A stretch of DNA of 14,391 nucleotides from Nitrospira sp. UBA6909 (lineage in GTDB: Bacteria > Nitrospirota > Nitrospiria > Nitrospirales > Nitrospiraceae): positions 10,777-25,167 of the forward strand of contig DKBD01000039.1 in the NCBI GenBank assembly GCA_002451055.1, read 5' to 3'. Both the position numbers and the translations under genes were made by a program. Below, in pieces: positions 6,265 through 14,067 of this stretch. The number at the start of each line of letters is the position of its first letter. Position 1 is the stretch's first letter. The notes beneath the pieces are model-generated. The model made no database searches. It was not told the DNA's origin and worked only from the letters and a program-made list of their open reading frames with translations.

Positions 6265-6789
6265 ATGGCTTCTCTTGACTACCGATCGCTCATTCGAGAA
6301 GTGCCGGACTTTCCGAAGCCGGGGATCCTCTTCTACGACATCACGACGTTGCTCAAGAATTCGGACGCGGTTCGCAACCTGGCTGATGAATTGACGGAAC
6401 GGTACCAAGGCCTGCGCGTGGGAAAAGTGGTGGGGATCGAGTCCCGCGGGTTTATTTTTGGGGGAATCTTGTCGGCCCGCCTTGGGGCTGGGTTCGTGCC
6501 TGTTCGGAAACCGGGGAAACTTCCGGCTGACTGTTACGAAGTGAAGTACAGTCTTGAGTATGGAGCGAATTCTTTGGCTATCCATCGGGATGCCATCGAA
6601 ATAGGGGAGCGGGTATTGATCGTCGATGATCTCTTGGCCACGGGGGGAACAGCGGGAGCGACGGTCAATCTGGTTCGACAACTCGGCGGAGAGATCGTCG
6701 GACTAGATTTTCTTGTGGAACTGAGAAGTTTGAATGGACGCGAACGACTCGCCGGATACGCAGTGCACTCGACGATCGTCTATCCGTAA
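6265..6789 (+). CDS. apt: Adenine phosphoribosyltransferase
   Basis: This 174-residue cytoplasmic enzyme makes AMP from adenine and PRPP in purine salvage. The PRPP-binding motif [16 protein letters not shown] lies at 117-132. The family signatures [13 protein letters not shown] (15-27), ESRGFIFG (59-66) and RKPGKLP (81-87) are all present, and length is normal. The ATG comes 4 bases after the sigma factor's TAA with no separate Shine-Dalgarno sequence, so translation is probably coupled to that gene. Co-transcription with an RpoS-like sigma factor suggests a link between purine salvage and stress adaptation, but this may simply be operon economy. Confidence 0.96.
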   Translation: MASLDYRSLIREVPDFPKPGILFYDITTLLKNSDAVRNLADELTERYQGLRVGKVVGIESRGFIFGGILSARLGAGFVPVRKPGKLPADCYEVKYSLEYGANSLAIHRDAIEIGERVLIVDDLLATGGTAGATVNLVRQLGGEIVGLDFLVELRSLNGRERLAGYAVHSTIVYP

Positions 6790-6815
6790 GGATATCTGCC
6801 CCAATTTGCGAGATC

Positions 6816-6844
6816 TTGCCAAACGGGGTATGCCGTGATATAGA
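6816..6844 (+). promoter_or_regulatory. Predicted sigma70 promoter of the dksA-like gene
   Basis: TTGCCA (6816-6821) and TATAGA (6839-6844) are separated by exactly 17 bases, and TGA in front of the -10 gives an extended -10 element. Transcription would start near 6851, about 43 bases before the ATG at 6894. It lies wholly between apt and the dksA-like gene and is the best promoter match I found in the window. Confidence 0.6.
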
Positions 6845-6893
6845 TGCCGAACTTTTTTGGTCTCGTAGCTCTGTAGCGAGGAGTAGGATCCGT

Positions 6894-7451
6894 ATGGCAG
6901 CGAAAACACACACCAAGAAAAGCCCAGCGGGCAAGTCGAAGCCTGATTCGGCTGTTCACGGAAAAGCCAAGCCGGAGGCGGCCGAACCGGTCAAGTCTGA
7001 GCCGGCTGAAGCCGTTGTGGCCGTACCGGTTCGTCCCAAGGAAACGGCCAAGGAACGGGAAGTACGGGAGCGTCGGCAGGAGGTGCTTCACAAGATGCTC
7101 CTGGGGAAGCGGCAGGAGATCATCAAGGAGATCGAAGGAAATCTGGGGCGGTCTCTGACGGAAGACCAGCAGCGGCGTCTGGAATCGGCGCGCGATGTTG
7201 GTGATCAGGCTTTGATGGATCTTGAGCGGGAACTCGGCATTTCCTTGATGGAAATGCGAAACCGCCGTCGGCAATCGATCGACGAAGCCCTGACCCGCCT
7301 GCACGAAGGCACCTACGGAATTTGTGCGGAATGCGGGATTGAAATCAGCGAGAAACGGCTGCAGGCCGTCCCGTTTGCGAAGCTCTGCGTGGAATGCCAA
7401 TCGCGCCAAGAGCTGTTGGAAAAAATTGAACGGGAAGAAGAGCGCGAATAG
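6894..7451 (+). CDS. dksA: DksA/TraR-family transcription factor
   Basis: DksA-type proteins bind in the secondary channel of RNA polymerase and, with ppGpp, adjust rRNA and stress promoters. Of 185 residues, the first 55 or so are a Lys/Ala/Pro/Glu-rich, probably disordered extension absent from E. coli DksA. Residues 56-140 form the long coiled coil. Its tip carries D101-V-G-D104-Q-A106, matching the DxxDxA motif needed for activity in true DksA. The zinc finger uses C144, C147, C165 and C168 (CxxC, 17 residues, CxxC). The ATG at 6894 is behind GAGGAG and AGGA; earlier in-frame starts would cross the promoter. It has its own promoter and lies close to the RpoS-like sigma gene, which DksA commonly cooperates with in other bacteria. 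Confidence 0.9.
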   Translation: MAAKTHTKKSPAGKSKPDSAVHGKAKPEAAEPVKSEPAEAVVAVPVRPKETAKEREVRERRQEVLHKMLLGKRQEIIKEIEGNLGRSLTEDQQRRLESARDVGDQALMDLERELGISLMEMRNRRRQSIDEALTRLHEGTYGICAECGIEISEKRLQAVPFAKLCVECQSRQELLEKIEREEERE

Positions 7452-7580
7452 AGACCGCTCGTTCCACGGGGTCGTGATTCCGGTATTTCCTTTAGGTAGC
7501 CACCGATTTCTCCACACCGTCATTTCAGGCGTGACTCGTAGTCGTTCTCTTCAACATGATGCGCGGGCAGACCAGCCGCT

Positions 7581-8279
7581 ATGAACGGTCAAGGAGCGCA
7601 ACGGGCGGTCGTGCTCGCGAGCGGCGGGTTGGATTCCACCGTGGCCGCGGCCGTGGCGCGGCGGGACGGATACGATCTCCATTTGCTGACGGTGGCGTAT
7701 CGACAACGGCATGCGGTGGAGATCGAGCGAGCCGGCCAGGTAGCGGCGGCATTGGGGGTGCGTGGGCATCTTGTCATCGACGTCGATTTGCAGGCGATCG
7801 GAGGGTCGGCTCTTACCGGAGAGTTGCCAGTCCCCAAGAACCGCTCTGAGGCCGAGCGGGGCCGCGATATTCCCATCACCTATGTGCCGGGAAGAAACCT
7901 CATCTTTCTCTCCCTTGCGGCCGCCCATGCGGAAGTGCTGGATGCGCCCGTCATTTATTTCGGCGCCAATGTGCTCGACTATTCCGGGTATCCCGACTGT
8001 CGACCGGAATTCATCCAGGCCTTCGAGGCGGTTGTTCGAGCAGGAACAAAGGCGGGGGTGGAGGGAAGGGGAATTGAGGTGCGAGCGCCGCTACTGGCAC
8101 TCACCAAGGCCGAGATTGTCAGGCTTGGGATGTCCCTAAACGTTCCGTTTCACCTCACGCATAGCTGCTATGATCCTGTCGGCATGGTGGCTTGCGGGCA
8201 ATGCGACAGTTGCCGTATTCGGCAGCGAGGTTTTTCAGAGGCGGGAGTTGTAGATCCCATCCCCTATGCGGTAGGCTGA
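7581..8279 (+). CDS. queC: 7-cyano-7-deazaguanine (preQ0) synthase QueC
   Basis: QueC converts 7-carboxy-7-deazaguanine to preQ0 with ammonia and ATP, a step in making queuosine for tRNA. The 232-residue protein shows the N-terminal PP-loop ATP site SGGLDST (14-20), the family signature ANVLDYSGYPDCRPEF (129-144), and the C-terminal zinc site C196, C205, C208 and C211 (SCYDP, then CGQCDSC). All parts are intact and the length is normal. The ATG at 7581 places the PP-loop correctly but has no strong Shine-Dalgarno sequence. It follows the dksA-like gene by 129 bases in which I see neither a clear promoter nor a preQ1 riboswitch. No other queuosine gene is in the window. Confidence 0.95.
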   Translation: MNGQGAQRAVVLASGGLDSTVAAAVARRDGYDLHLLTVAYRQRHAVEIERAGQVAAALGVRGHLVIDVDLQAIGGSALTGELPVPKNRSEAERGRDIPITYVPGRNLIFLSLAAAHAEVLDAPVIYFGANVLDYSGYPDCRPEFIQAFEAVVRAGTKAGVEGRGIEVRAPLLALTKAEIVRLGMSLNVPFHLTHSCYDPVGMVACGQCDSCRIRQRGFSEAGVVDPIPYAVG

Positions 8280-8410
8280 TCCTCGGTTGCCTTGAAACGT
8301 GATCAGGGAACAAGAGAGCGCAATCGTGTTTCTGGTCTGTTTTCTGAAACCACATGAACGAGGAACACTCACTCAACCAAGTAAACCACACGTACCGGGT
8401 AAATAAGATC

Positions 8411-8800
8411 ATGAAGACTTCACAGTCATTGGGCATCGCTCTCGTTATGCTGCTGATCGGCAGCGCACCGGCTTGCAGCCAAAGCGACCAGCAACCGCAG
8501 CGAACGGCAGGGGAGGCTCCTGCCGAACTGCGAGAGGGAGAACAGAAGTTTGCCGCCAAGTGTTCGAGCTGCCACGGCGCCGGGGGTGTGGGAACCAATC
8601 AGGGTCCGCCGCTCGTCCATAAGATTTATGAGCCGAATCATCACGGCGACGCGGCCTTCCAGAATGCAGCGGCCAACGGCGTCAGGGCGCACCATTGGGA
8701 GTTCGGCAACATGCCGAAGGTCGAGGGCGTGACACCCGACGATGTGGATCAGATCGTGAAATACGTCCGCTGGCTCCAAAAACAAGCCGGGATTTTCTAA
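8411..8800 (+). CDS. Small exported monohaem cytochrome c (class I type)
   Basis: The 129-residue protein has a signal sequence (residues 1-21: basic start, hydrophobic core LGIALVMLLIG, then SAPA-C). Cleavage could be by signal peptidase I after APA, or C22 could be lipidated, although APAC is a poor lipobox. The haem site is C51-S-S-C54-H55. The likely axial Met is M101 in FGNMPKVEGVT, followed by the C-terminal helix DQIVKYVRWLQ. The His-rich stretch NHHGDAAF and VRAHHW between them is characteristic of a widespread small cytochrome family that I recognise but cannot name. It should carry electrons in the periplasm or at a membrane face. A start at 8354 would add 19 polar residues ahead of the signal peptide and has no ribosome-binding site, so I prefer 8411, although GGGTAAATAAG is also weak. 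Confidence 0.9.
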   Translation: MKTSQSLGIALVMLLIGSAPACSQSDQQPQRTAGEAPAELREGEQKFAAKCSSCHGAGGVGTNQGPPLVHKIYEPNHHGDAAFQNAAANGVRAHHWEFGNMPKVEGVTPDDVDQIVKYVRWLQKQAGIF

Positions 8801-9073
8801 CTCGGGCGCTGCCCAGCTCAAAGATGGCGTGTGGTATGTTTTTGGCTCTCGGGCGGGGAGTCTCAGGGAGTAGGCCGTATAGTTCACTGGTCTCTGCATT
8901 TGACCTGGCTTGACGCCCATCAGCCGAAGCGAGTCCCTCGCTGGCAAGGATATCGAGGTTTCCAGTCTCATTGGTCGGTGTTCTTTGTTCAGCCATTGCT
9001 CGTAGGTAATGATTAGGCACAAAAACGACATGATTACTTGACGTGACCTGCCTGTTCACTCAGACTCACCAGC
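8801..9073. other. Intergenic region between cytochrome c and malQ
   Basis: These 273 bases hold no convincing gene. A hairpin is visible: GCC (8923-8925) and AGCGAG (8928-8933) pair with CTCGCT (8937-8942) and GGC (8943-8945), with a 2-base bulge and a 3-base loop. No T-tract follows. TTGACG at 9038-9043 resembles a -35 box, but the matching -10 position (CAGACT, 9061-9066) is poor and very close to the malQ start. The malQ promoter is therefore not located. Confidence 0.4.
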
Positions 9074-11323
9074 ATGTACACCCAATCTGAATCCGAGCTG
9101 CTTCACCTGTTAGCCGACCGCGCCGGGATTGCCGCCGAGTATCACGATATTGCCGGGACGCGCCATGTGACGACCGATGAAACCCGTCGCGCCATCTTGG
9201 CCTCAATGGGTTTTCGCTCGTCAAGCCGAACCGAACTCGTTGAAGAATTGACGTCCTGGGACGATCGTCCGTGGATACAAGGTTGTGATCCCGTTAGAAT
9301 CGTGCGTCTGGGGCAGGACTCCGGCACATGGTCGCTGCATCTGTGTTGCGAGAACGCTGAAGAGGCGATGGTACGGGTGTCTTGGTCGATACAGTCGGAG
9401 AGCGGTGACACATGCTATGAGCGAGAGGAGGGGCCTGGACTCAAGGTTGAAGAGTCGCGCGTTATAGGTGGACGGCGTCATGTCCGTGTCGCGTTCGCGC
9501 TGCCATCGGAGTTATCTCTGGGCTATTACAAAGTCACGGCCCGCGTGCAGGGCGGGAAATCCTGTGGGGACGCGACGTTCCGGTTCATTGTGGCTCCTGA
9601 ACGATGCCATGTCCCTGACATGTTCTATCGAGGGACTCGCCTGTCTGGTCTGGGGTTGCAGCTCTATTCATTGCGCAGCGATCGTAATTGGGGAATCGGG
9701 GATTTTCGCGATCTTGCGGACGTGGTGGAGTGGGCCGGCAACCGGCTGGGGGTCTCCATGATCGGGCTCAATCCATTGCATGCCCTGAAGAATTCAATGC
9801 CGTATCACATCAGCCCGTATTCTCCCAACAGTCGACTGTTTCTCAATGAGATCTACATTGATGTCGAGGGGGTTCCCGAATGTCTCACGTCGTCGGAAGT
9901 GAGGAGTCGACTCGCTGACCCATTGTTTCGAGCGCAACTCGATGTCGCCAGACGGAGTGAATTGGTCGACTATGATGCAGTGGCGCACGCCAAACGAACT
10001 GTGCTGGAGATCTGCTACGAGGCATTTTTGCGTGACAATTTCGCAGGCGCGGAACCGGAGTTGAAGCCGACAACGGCACGGGGGGATTCCTTTGAGGCCT
10101 ATGTGCGTCAAGAAGGGGAATCGCTGATTCAATACGCGGTGTTTCAAGCGTTGGAGGAAGATCAACGTGCAACGTCGGGAGCCGTTATTTGGGCCGAATG
10201 GCCGGAGCGATACCGGACTCCGACGTCCGAGACCACCCGGGAATTTCAGCGCCGGCACATGCGAAGGGTTCGGTTCTTTGTGTATCTCCAATGGCTGGCG
10301 GCGGAGCAGTTGGGTGCGCTCGTGAAGAAGACCGGCGAGGCCGGCATGCCGGTTGGATTCTATCACGACATGGCGTTGGGCAGTGACCGCTATGGCGCTG
10401 ATGGCTGGCGTTTCCAAGACGTGTTGGCCCTTCAAGCCGATTGTGGGGCTCCGCCGGATGCGTTTGCTCCTGAGGGGCAGAATTGGGGGTTTGCTCCGAC
10501 AGACCCCATCCGTCTGCGCGAGACCGGCTATCAGTATTTCATCGACTTGCTTCGCAAGAATCTCCATCACGGCGGTGCGATCAGACTAGACCATGTGATG
10601 GTGCTGTTCCGGCTGTTCTGGATTCCCCGTGGCCTTCCCGCGGCGAAGGGGACGTATGTGCATTATCCGGCAGATGACCTACTTGCCATCCTTGCGCTGG
10701 AAAGCGTTCGAGCAGGAACGCTTGTGATCGGAGAGGATTTGGGGACGGTTCCGGATTGGGTGCGCGAGCGATTGGGGAAAGCGGGGCTGCTGTCCTACCG
10801 GGTCTTCTATTTTGAACGGACGGATTCAGGTGATTGCAAACCGCCGCACTGGTATCCCGCCCAATCGTTGGCCGTGGTGACGACGCACGATCTCCCCACC
10901 CTCAAGGGGTATTGGGAGGGCGCCGACATCGAAACCCGCGCCGCTCTCGGCCTGATTCCGACCGAAGAAGCCCGATCGGCGGCGCTGGCGGATCGGCAGC
11001 TGGATAAGAGAAGGTGGCTCGAAGCCTTGAAATCCGAGCGGCTTTTACCCCTCGATGCGACTGACGATCCAGCCTCGATTCCGGTCATGACGGGGGAATT
11101 GGCCCAGGCGATTCATCAATTTCTGGCTCGCACGCCGGCCTGGTTGGTGCTGGCCAACATCGAGGATATCATCGCCTCCCGAGTTCAGACAAACCTTCCA
11201 GGAACGTTGGATCAGCATCCGAACTGGCGCCGCAAATTGAACCTGACGGTTCAAGACCTGATGCAGGACGCTCGGTTCGAGCAGCTGGTGGGGCGATTGC
11301 GTTCAGAGCGTTCTCCTGGGTAG
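9074..11323 (+). CDS. malQ: 4-alpha-glucanotransferase (amylomaltase, GH77)
   Basis: MalQ transfers glucan segments between maltodextrins in the cytoplasm, in glycogen or maltodextrin turnover. The 749-residue protein is of the long type with an N-terminal extension. Residues 1-50 form the helical segment ending in TRRAILASMGF, and residues 65-170 a beta-sandwich, before the GH77 barrel starting near RGTRLSGLGLQLYSL. The catalytic residues fall at D506 (IRLDH, nucleophile), E554 (GEDLGTVP, acid/base) and D606 (TTHDLPT). Their spacings of 48 and 52 are the same as in E. coli MalQ (D448, E496, D548). The gene looks intact. The ATG has no clear Shine-Dalgarno sequence. No other glycogen or maltose gene is in the window. 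The histidine kinase gene follows after 48 bases. Confidence 0.96.
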   Translation: MYTQSESELLHLLADRAGIAAEYHDIAGTRHVTTDETRRAILASMGFRSSSRTELVEELTSWDDRPWIQGCDPVRIVRLGQDSGTWSLHLCCENAEEAMVRVSWSIQSESGDTCYEREEGPGLKVEESRVIGGRRHVRVAFALPSELSLGYYKVTARVQGGKSCGDATFRFIVAPERCHVPDMFYRGTRLSGLGLQLYSLRSDRNWGIGDFRDLADVVEWAGNRLGVSMIGLNPLHALKNSMPYHISPYSPNSRLFLNEIYIDVEGVPECLTSSEVRSRLADPLFRAQLDVARRSELVDYDAVAHAKRTVLEICYEAFLRDNFAGAEPELKPTTARGDSFEAYVRQEGESLIQYAVFQALEEDQRATSGAVIWAEWPERYRTPTSETTREFQRRHMRRVRFFVYLQWLAAEQLGALVKKTGEAGMPVGFYHDMALGSDRYGADGWRFQDVLALQADCGAPPDAFAPEGQNWGFAPTDPIRLRETGYQYFIDLLRKNLHHGGAIRLDHVMVLFRLFWIPRGLPAAKGTYVHYPADDLLAILALESVRAGTLVIGEDLGTVPDWVRERLGKAGLLSYRVFYFERTDSGDCKPPHWYPAQSLAVVTTHDLPTLKGYWEGADIETRAALGLIPTEEARSAALADRQLDKRRWLEALKSERLLPLDATDDPASIPVMTGELAQAIHQFLARTPAWLVLANIEDIIASRVQTNLPGTLDQHPNWRRKLNLTVQDLMQDARFEQLVGRLRSERSPG

Positions 11324-11371
11324 GAACATGCAGCGTCCAGCCATGGCTTCCTGTGTTGTTGGCAGTCAACC

Positions 11372-12526
11372 ATGACGCCGCGCGACCGTGTTGTCCTGAC
11401 CATCGCCGCAGCCTGCTTCCTGATCATTCTTATCATCGAGGAGTTCGCGCCTGCCAACGTCGTGGGCGCGTACGGGTACGTGCTGCCGATTTTGCTGGTG
11501 GCCACTTTTCGCAACCGGACGTTGATGCTGGTTACCGTGCTGGCTTGTGTCGTTGCGACCTATTCGGGTTTGCTGCAGCCCACCAAGCCTGGACGGTTTC
11601 AGGCCGCGGTCATCAATCGGAGCGTTGTCGCCGGGGTCTTGCTATTGGTGGCGTATCTCGGCATGAGTTGGGAGGAACGCAAAGCCCGCGAAGCGGAAGC
11701 GCGGGCGGCGCTGGCGCGCGAGACGGAGAATCTTCTGAAAGCCAACGCGCAGCTTGTCGAGGCAAAAGACAGGCTGAACCGGTCGGAGCGATTGGCTGCG
11801 GTCGGGCAATTGGTGGCGTCCGTTGCGCATGAGGTGGGCACGCCGCTGCATTCGATCGCGTGGCATGTGCAGGCGTTGGCGGAGGAGCCGTCGCTGACGC
11901 CTGAGATGAAAAAACAGGTGACCATCATTGACGAGCAGCTCACACGGGTGGTGCGAATCATTCAAGACTTGCTGTCCTCGACTCGCCCGCGCCAGCCCGA
12001 GCCACAATGGCTGCCTGTGGCGAAGGTGATCTCCCCAGCCGCCGTGCTTATGGAACCCGCCTTTCACGCCAAAGAAATTTCGCTGGCGGTCGAGATCCCG
12101 GAGGATCTTCCGCTCGTATGGGCCGATGTCGAGAAAATGCATCAAGTGTTGGTGAATGTCCTGGCGAATGCCCTGGCCGCCACCCCTCCGCACGGCATGG
12201 TGAAGATTGCGGCTCAATCCCGAGAGGCCTCGCCAGACGAACTGGAGCGAGGCCGCCGTCTGGCCAATGCCATGTCGCCGGTGGTCGTCTCGATCGCGGT
12301 TCAGGATACAGGATGCGGCATGCCGGAGGCCGATGCACAGAAAGCGTTCGAGCCGTTTTTTACGACGAAGGCTGTCGGTAAGGGGACAGGCTTGGGGCTA
12401 TTTCTGAGTCGCGAAACGGTGGCGGCCCACGGGGGGGATCTGTCTCTTGTGAGCGAGATCGGGCACGGCACCACGGTCACAATGACCCTACCAGGGCGGC
12501 AGAACGTTCCCGCCCAGGCGGTATAA
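11372..12526 (+). CDS. Membrane-bound sensor histidine kinase (NtrB-like)
   Basis: The 384-residue kinase has a hydrophobic N-terminal third with three or four membrane segments (about 8-22, 33-46, 50-64 and 82-97) and only short loops between them, so it lacks a large external sensor domain. A charged coiled coil (about 100-140) follows. The DHp domain has phosphoacceptor H153 in SVAHEVGTPL. The ATPase domain has the N box (N266 in NVLANALAA), G1 box DTGCGMP (312-318), F box FEPFFTTK (326-333) and G2 box GKGTGLGL. All catalytic elements are present. It should autophosphorylate on H153 and pass phosphate to the response regulator encoded 8 bases downstream. The signal is unknown; a membrane-embedded sensor suggests a membrane state or a small lipophilic molecule (inference). 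The start is upheld by the first membrane segment; its ribosome-binding site is weak. Confidence 0.93.
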   Translation: MTPRDRVVLTIAAACFLIILIIEEFAPANVVGAYGYVLPILLVATFRNRTLMLVTVLACVVATYSGLLQPTKPGRFQAAVINRSVVAGVLLLVAYLGMSWEERKAREAEARAALARETENLLKANAQLVEAKDRLNRSERLAAVGQLVASVAHEVGTPLHSIAWHVQALAEEPSLTPEMKKQVTIIDEQLTRVVRIIQDLLSSTRPRQPEPQWLPVAKVISPAAVLMEPAFHAKEISLAVEIPEDLPLVWADVEKMHQVLVNVLANALAATPPHGMVKIAAQSREASPDELERGRRLANAMSPVVVSIAVQDTGCGMPEADAQKAFEPFFTTKAVGKGTGLGLFLSRETVAAHGGDLSLVSEIGHGTTVTMTLPGRQNVPAQAV

Positions 12527-12534
12527 AGGAAGCC

Positions 12535-13941
12535 ATGCAGACCGCAACTATTCTTGTAGCTGATGACGATGCCGTTGCGCGTGAGCTCTTGGCCGACGCC
12601 TTAAAGAAAGAAGGCTACGCCGTCGAGGCATTTGCCAGCGGAGAAGAGGTCATTGCTCGCGGGCGCCTGGGTTGTGTGGACCTGGTGTTGACCGATATTC
12701 GAATGGGCGCAGTCGATGGTCTGACGGTGTTGCGTGAATTTAAGCGGATGAGTCCTGGCACGGCGGTCGTGGTTTTGACGGCATTCGGATCTCTGGAAGG
12801 CGCGATTGAGGCGATCAAGCAAGGAGCGTACGATTACTTGGCGAAACCGTTCAAGAAAGAAGACATCAAGCTCGTCGTCAAACGGAGTCTGGAGCACTGC
12901 CGGTTGGTTCGAGAAAATGCCAGGTTCCGCGAAGAGTTGACGAGCAAGGACGCGTGGTCTCCGTTGGTCGGCAGTAGTCCCGCGATGTTGGAAGTGTACA
13001 AACTGGTGGCGCGCGTGGCTGAGAGCAAGAGTACCGTGCTTCTGCAAGGAGAAAGCGGCACTGGCAAAGAATTGATCGCTCGCGCCATCCACTCGAATGG
13101 GCCTCGCCGGGACAAGCCGTTCATTCCCGTGAACTGCGGAGCGCTGCCGGACACGCTGCTGGAGTCGGAGATGTTCGGGTACGAAAAGGGCGCCTTTACC
13201 GGCGCAGTGGGGAACAAGGTAGGCCTGTTTGAATCCGCTGACGGAGGGACATTGTTTCTCGACGAGATCGGCGATCTTGGGAGAGAACTGCAAGTGAAGT
13301 TGCTGCGGGTGATGCAGGATCAGGAAGTCCGCCGAGTCGGCGGGACAACGTCGACGAGGGTCGATGTCCGCATCATTGCGGCCACGAATCGAGACCTTGA
13401 ACAGCTTGTCAAGGAAGGGAAGTTTCGAGACGACTTGTATTATCGCCTGAAAGTGGTACCGATCACACTGCCGTCTTTGTCTGAGCGGCGGGAAGACATT
13501 CCGATGCTGGTGCACCATTTCCTGCAAAAATGTGCGGCAGGGATGGACCATGCGGTACGCGGGATTCTGCCTGAAACCATGGCGCGCTTAACTCAATACG
13601 GCTGGCCTGGGAATGTGCGGGAGTTGGAAAATGTGGTGGAACGCGCAGTGTCGTTGAGCCATGGGCCTCTCCTGACGCCGGATGATTTGCCTGAGGCGAT
13701 TCGTCAGGAAGCAACAAGCGAGGCTGAGGCGAAACGTTCACGTGGCGACTTGGCTGACGAGGCGTACCTGTCTCTTGAAGAAGTCGAAAAACGGCACCTA
13801 CTGCGTGTGCTGAAAGAGATGAAGGGAAATAAAGTCAAAGCCGCGAAAATTCTGGGGATTGACAGGCGCACGCTCTATCGGATGGCGGAGCGTTTCGGGC
13901 TGGATATCGGAGAGGACGCTGAGGGTATCGAGAAAGAATAA
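12535..13941 (+). CDS. Sigma54-dependent NtrC-family response regulator
   Basis: The 468-residue activator has three domains. The receiver (about 5-118) has the acidic cluster D10-D12, phosphoacceptor D54 (LTDIRM), T82 and K104. The AAA+ domain (about 143-370) has Walker A GESGTGKE (172-179), GAFTGA sigma54-contact loop (219-224), Walker B FLDEIG (241-246), arginine residues in RDDLYYRL (298-305) and sensor II GWPGNVRELENV (356-367). The C-terminal Fis-type helix-turn-helix (about 413-456) includes KVKAAKILGIDRRTLYRM. All are intact, so it should remodel sigma54 polymerase when phosphorylated. AAAGGAAG overlapping the kinase stop gives a good ribosome-binding site, and the 8-base gap supports a kinase/regulator pair. 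The usual -24/-12 promoter was not found in this window, so its targets probably lie elsewhere. Confidence 0.96.
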   Translation: MQTATILVADDDAVARELLADALKKEGYAVEAFASGEEVIARGRLGCVDLVLTDIRMGAVDGLTVLREFKRMSPGTAVVVLTAFGSLEGAIEAIKQGAYDYLAKPFKKEDIKLVVKRSLEHCRLVRENARFREELTSKDAWSPLVGSSPAMLEVYKLVARVAESKSTVLLQGESGTGKELIARAIHSNGPRRDKPFIPVNCGALPDTLLESEMFGYEKGAFTGAVGNKVGLFESADGGTLFLDEIGDLGRELQVKLLRVMQDQEVRRVGGTTSTRVDVRIIAATNRDLEQLVKEGKFRDDLYYRLKVVPITLPSLSERREDIPMLVHHFLQKCAAGMDHAVRGILPETMARLTQYGWPGNVRELENVVERAVSLSHGPLLTPDDLPEAIRQEATSEAEAKRSRGDLADEAYLSLEEVEKRHLLRVLKEMKGNKVKAAKILGIDRRTLYRMAERFGLDIGEDAEGIEKE

Positions 13942-14026
13942 GGCTGAGTCAGCAAGAGCTTCAAGCTTGGAAGAACGATAGACCCGACGAGGAACGGGGG
14001 AAAATGGTTGTGAAACCAGACATGGC

Positions 14027-14058
14027 CGGAAGCCGCGGCTGTGTTGCCGCGACTTCCG
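14027..14058. terminator. Hairpin between converging genes
   Basis: CGGAAGCCGCGGC (14027-14039) pairs with GCCGCGACTTCCG (14046-14058), with one mismatch (14033/14052) and a 6-base loop. It lies between the stop of the sigma54 activator (13941) and the stop of the minus-strand gene (14068), so it could terminate both. No T-tract is seen on either side. Confidence 0.5.
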
Positions 14059-14067
14059 CCACGCGGG

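Noticed and set aside
5427..6266. 279-residue minus-strand open frame
   Set aside because: It is antisense to the sigma factor gene, whose conserved regions are unmistakable.
7452..7580. A preQ1 riboswitch upstream of queC
   Set aside because: I could not draw the short pseudoknot or find its conserved core; only 4-base stems are visible.
8354..8410. Upstream ATG for the cytochrome c gene
   Set aside because: It would place 19 polar residues ahead of the signal peptide and has no ribosome-binding site.
12601..13551. 316-residue minus-strand open frame
   Set aside because: It is a shadow of the sigma54 activator gene, a common effect of GC-rich coding sequence.
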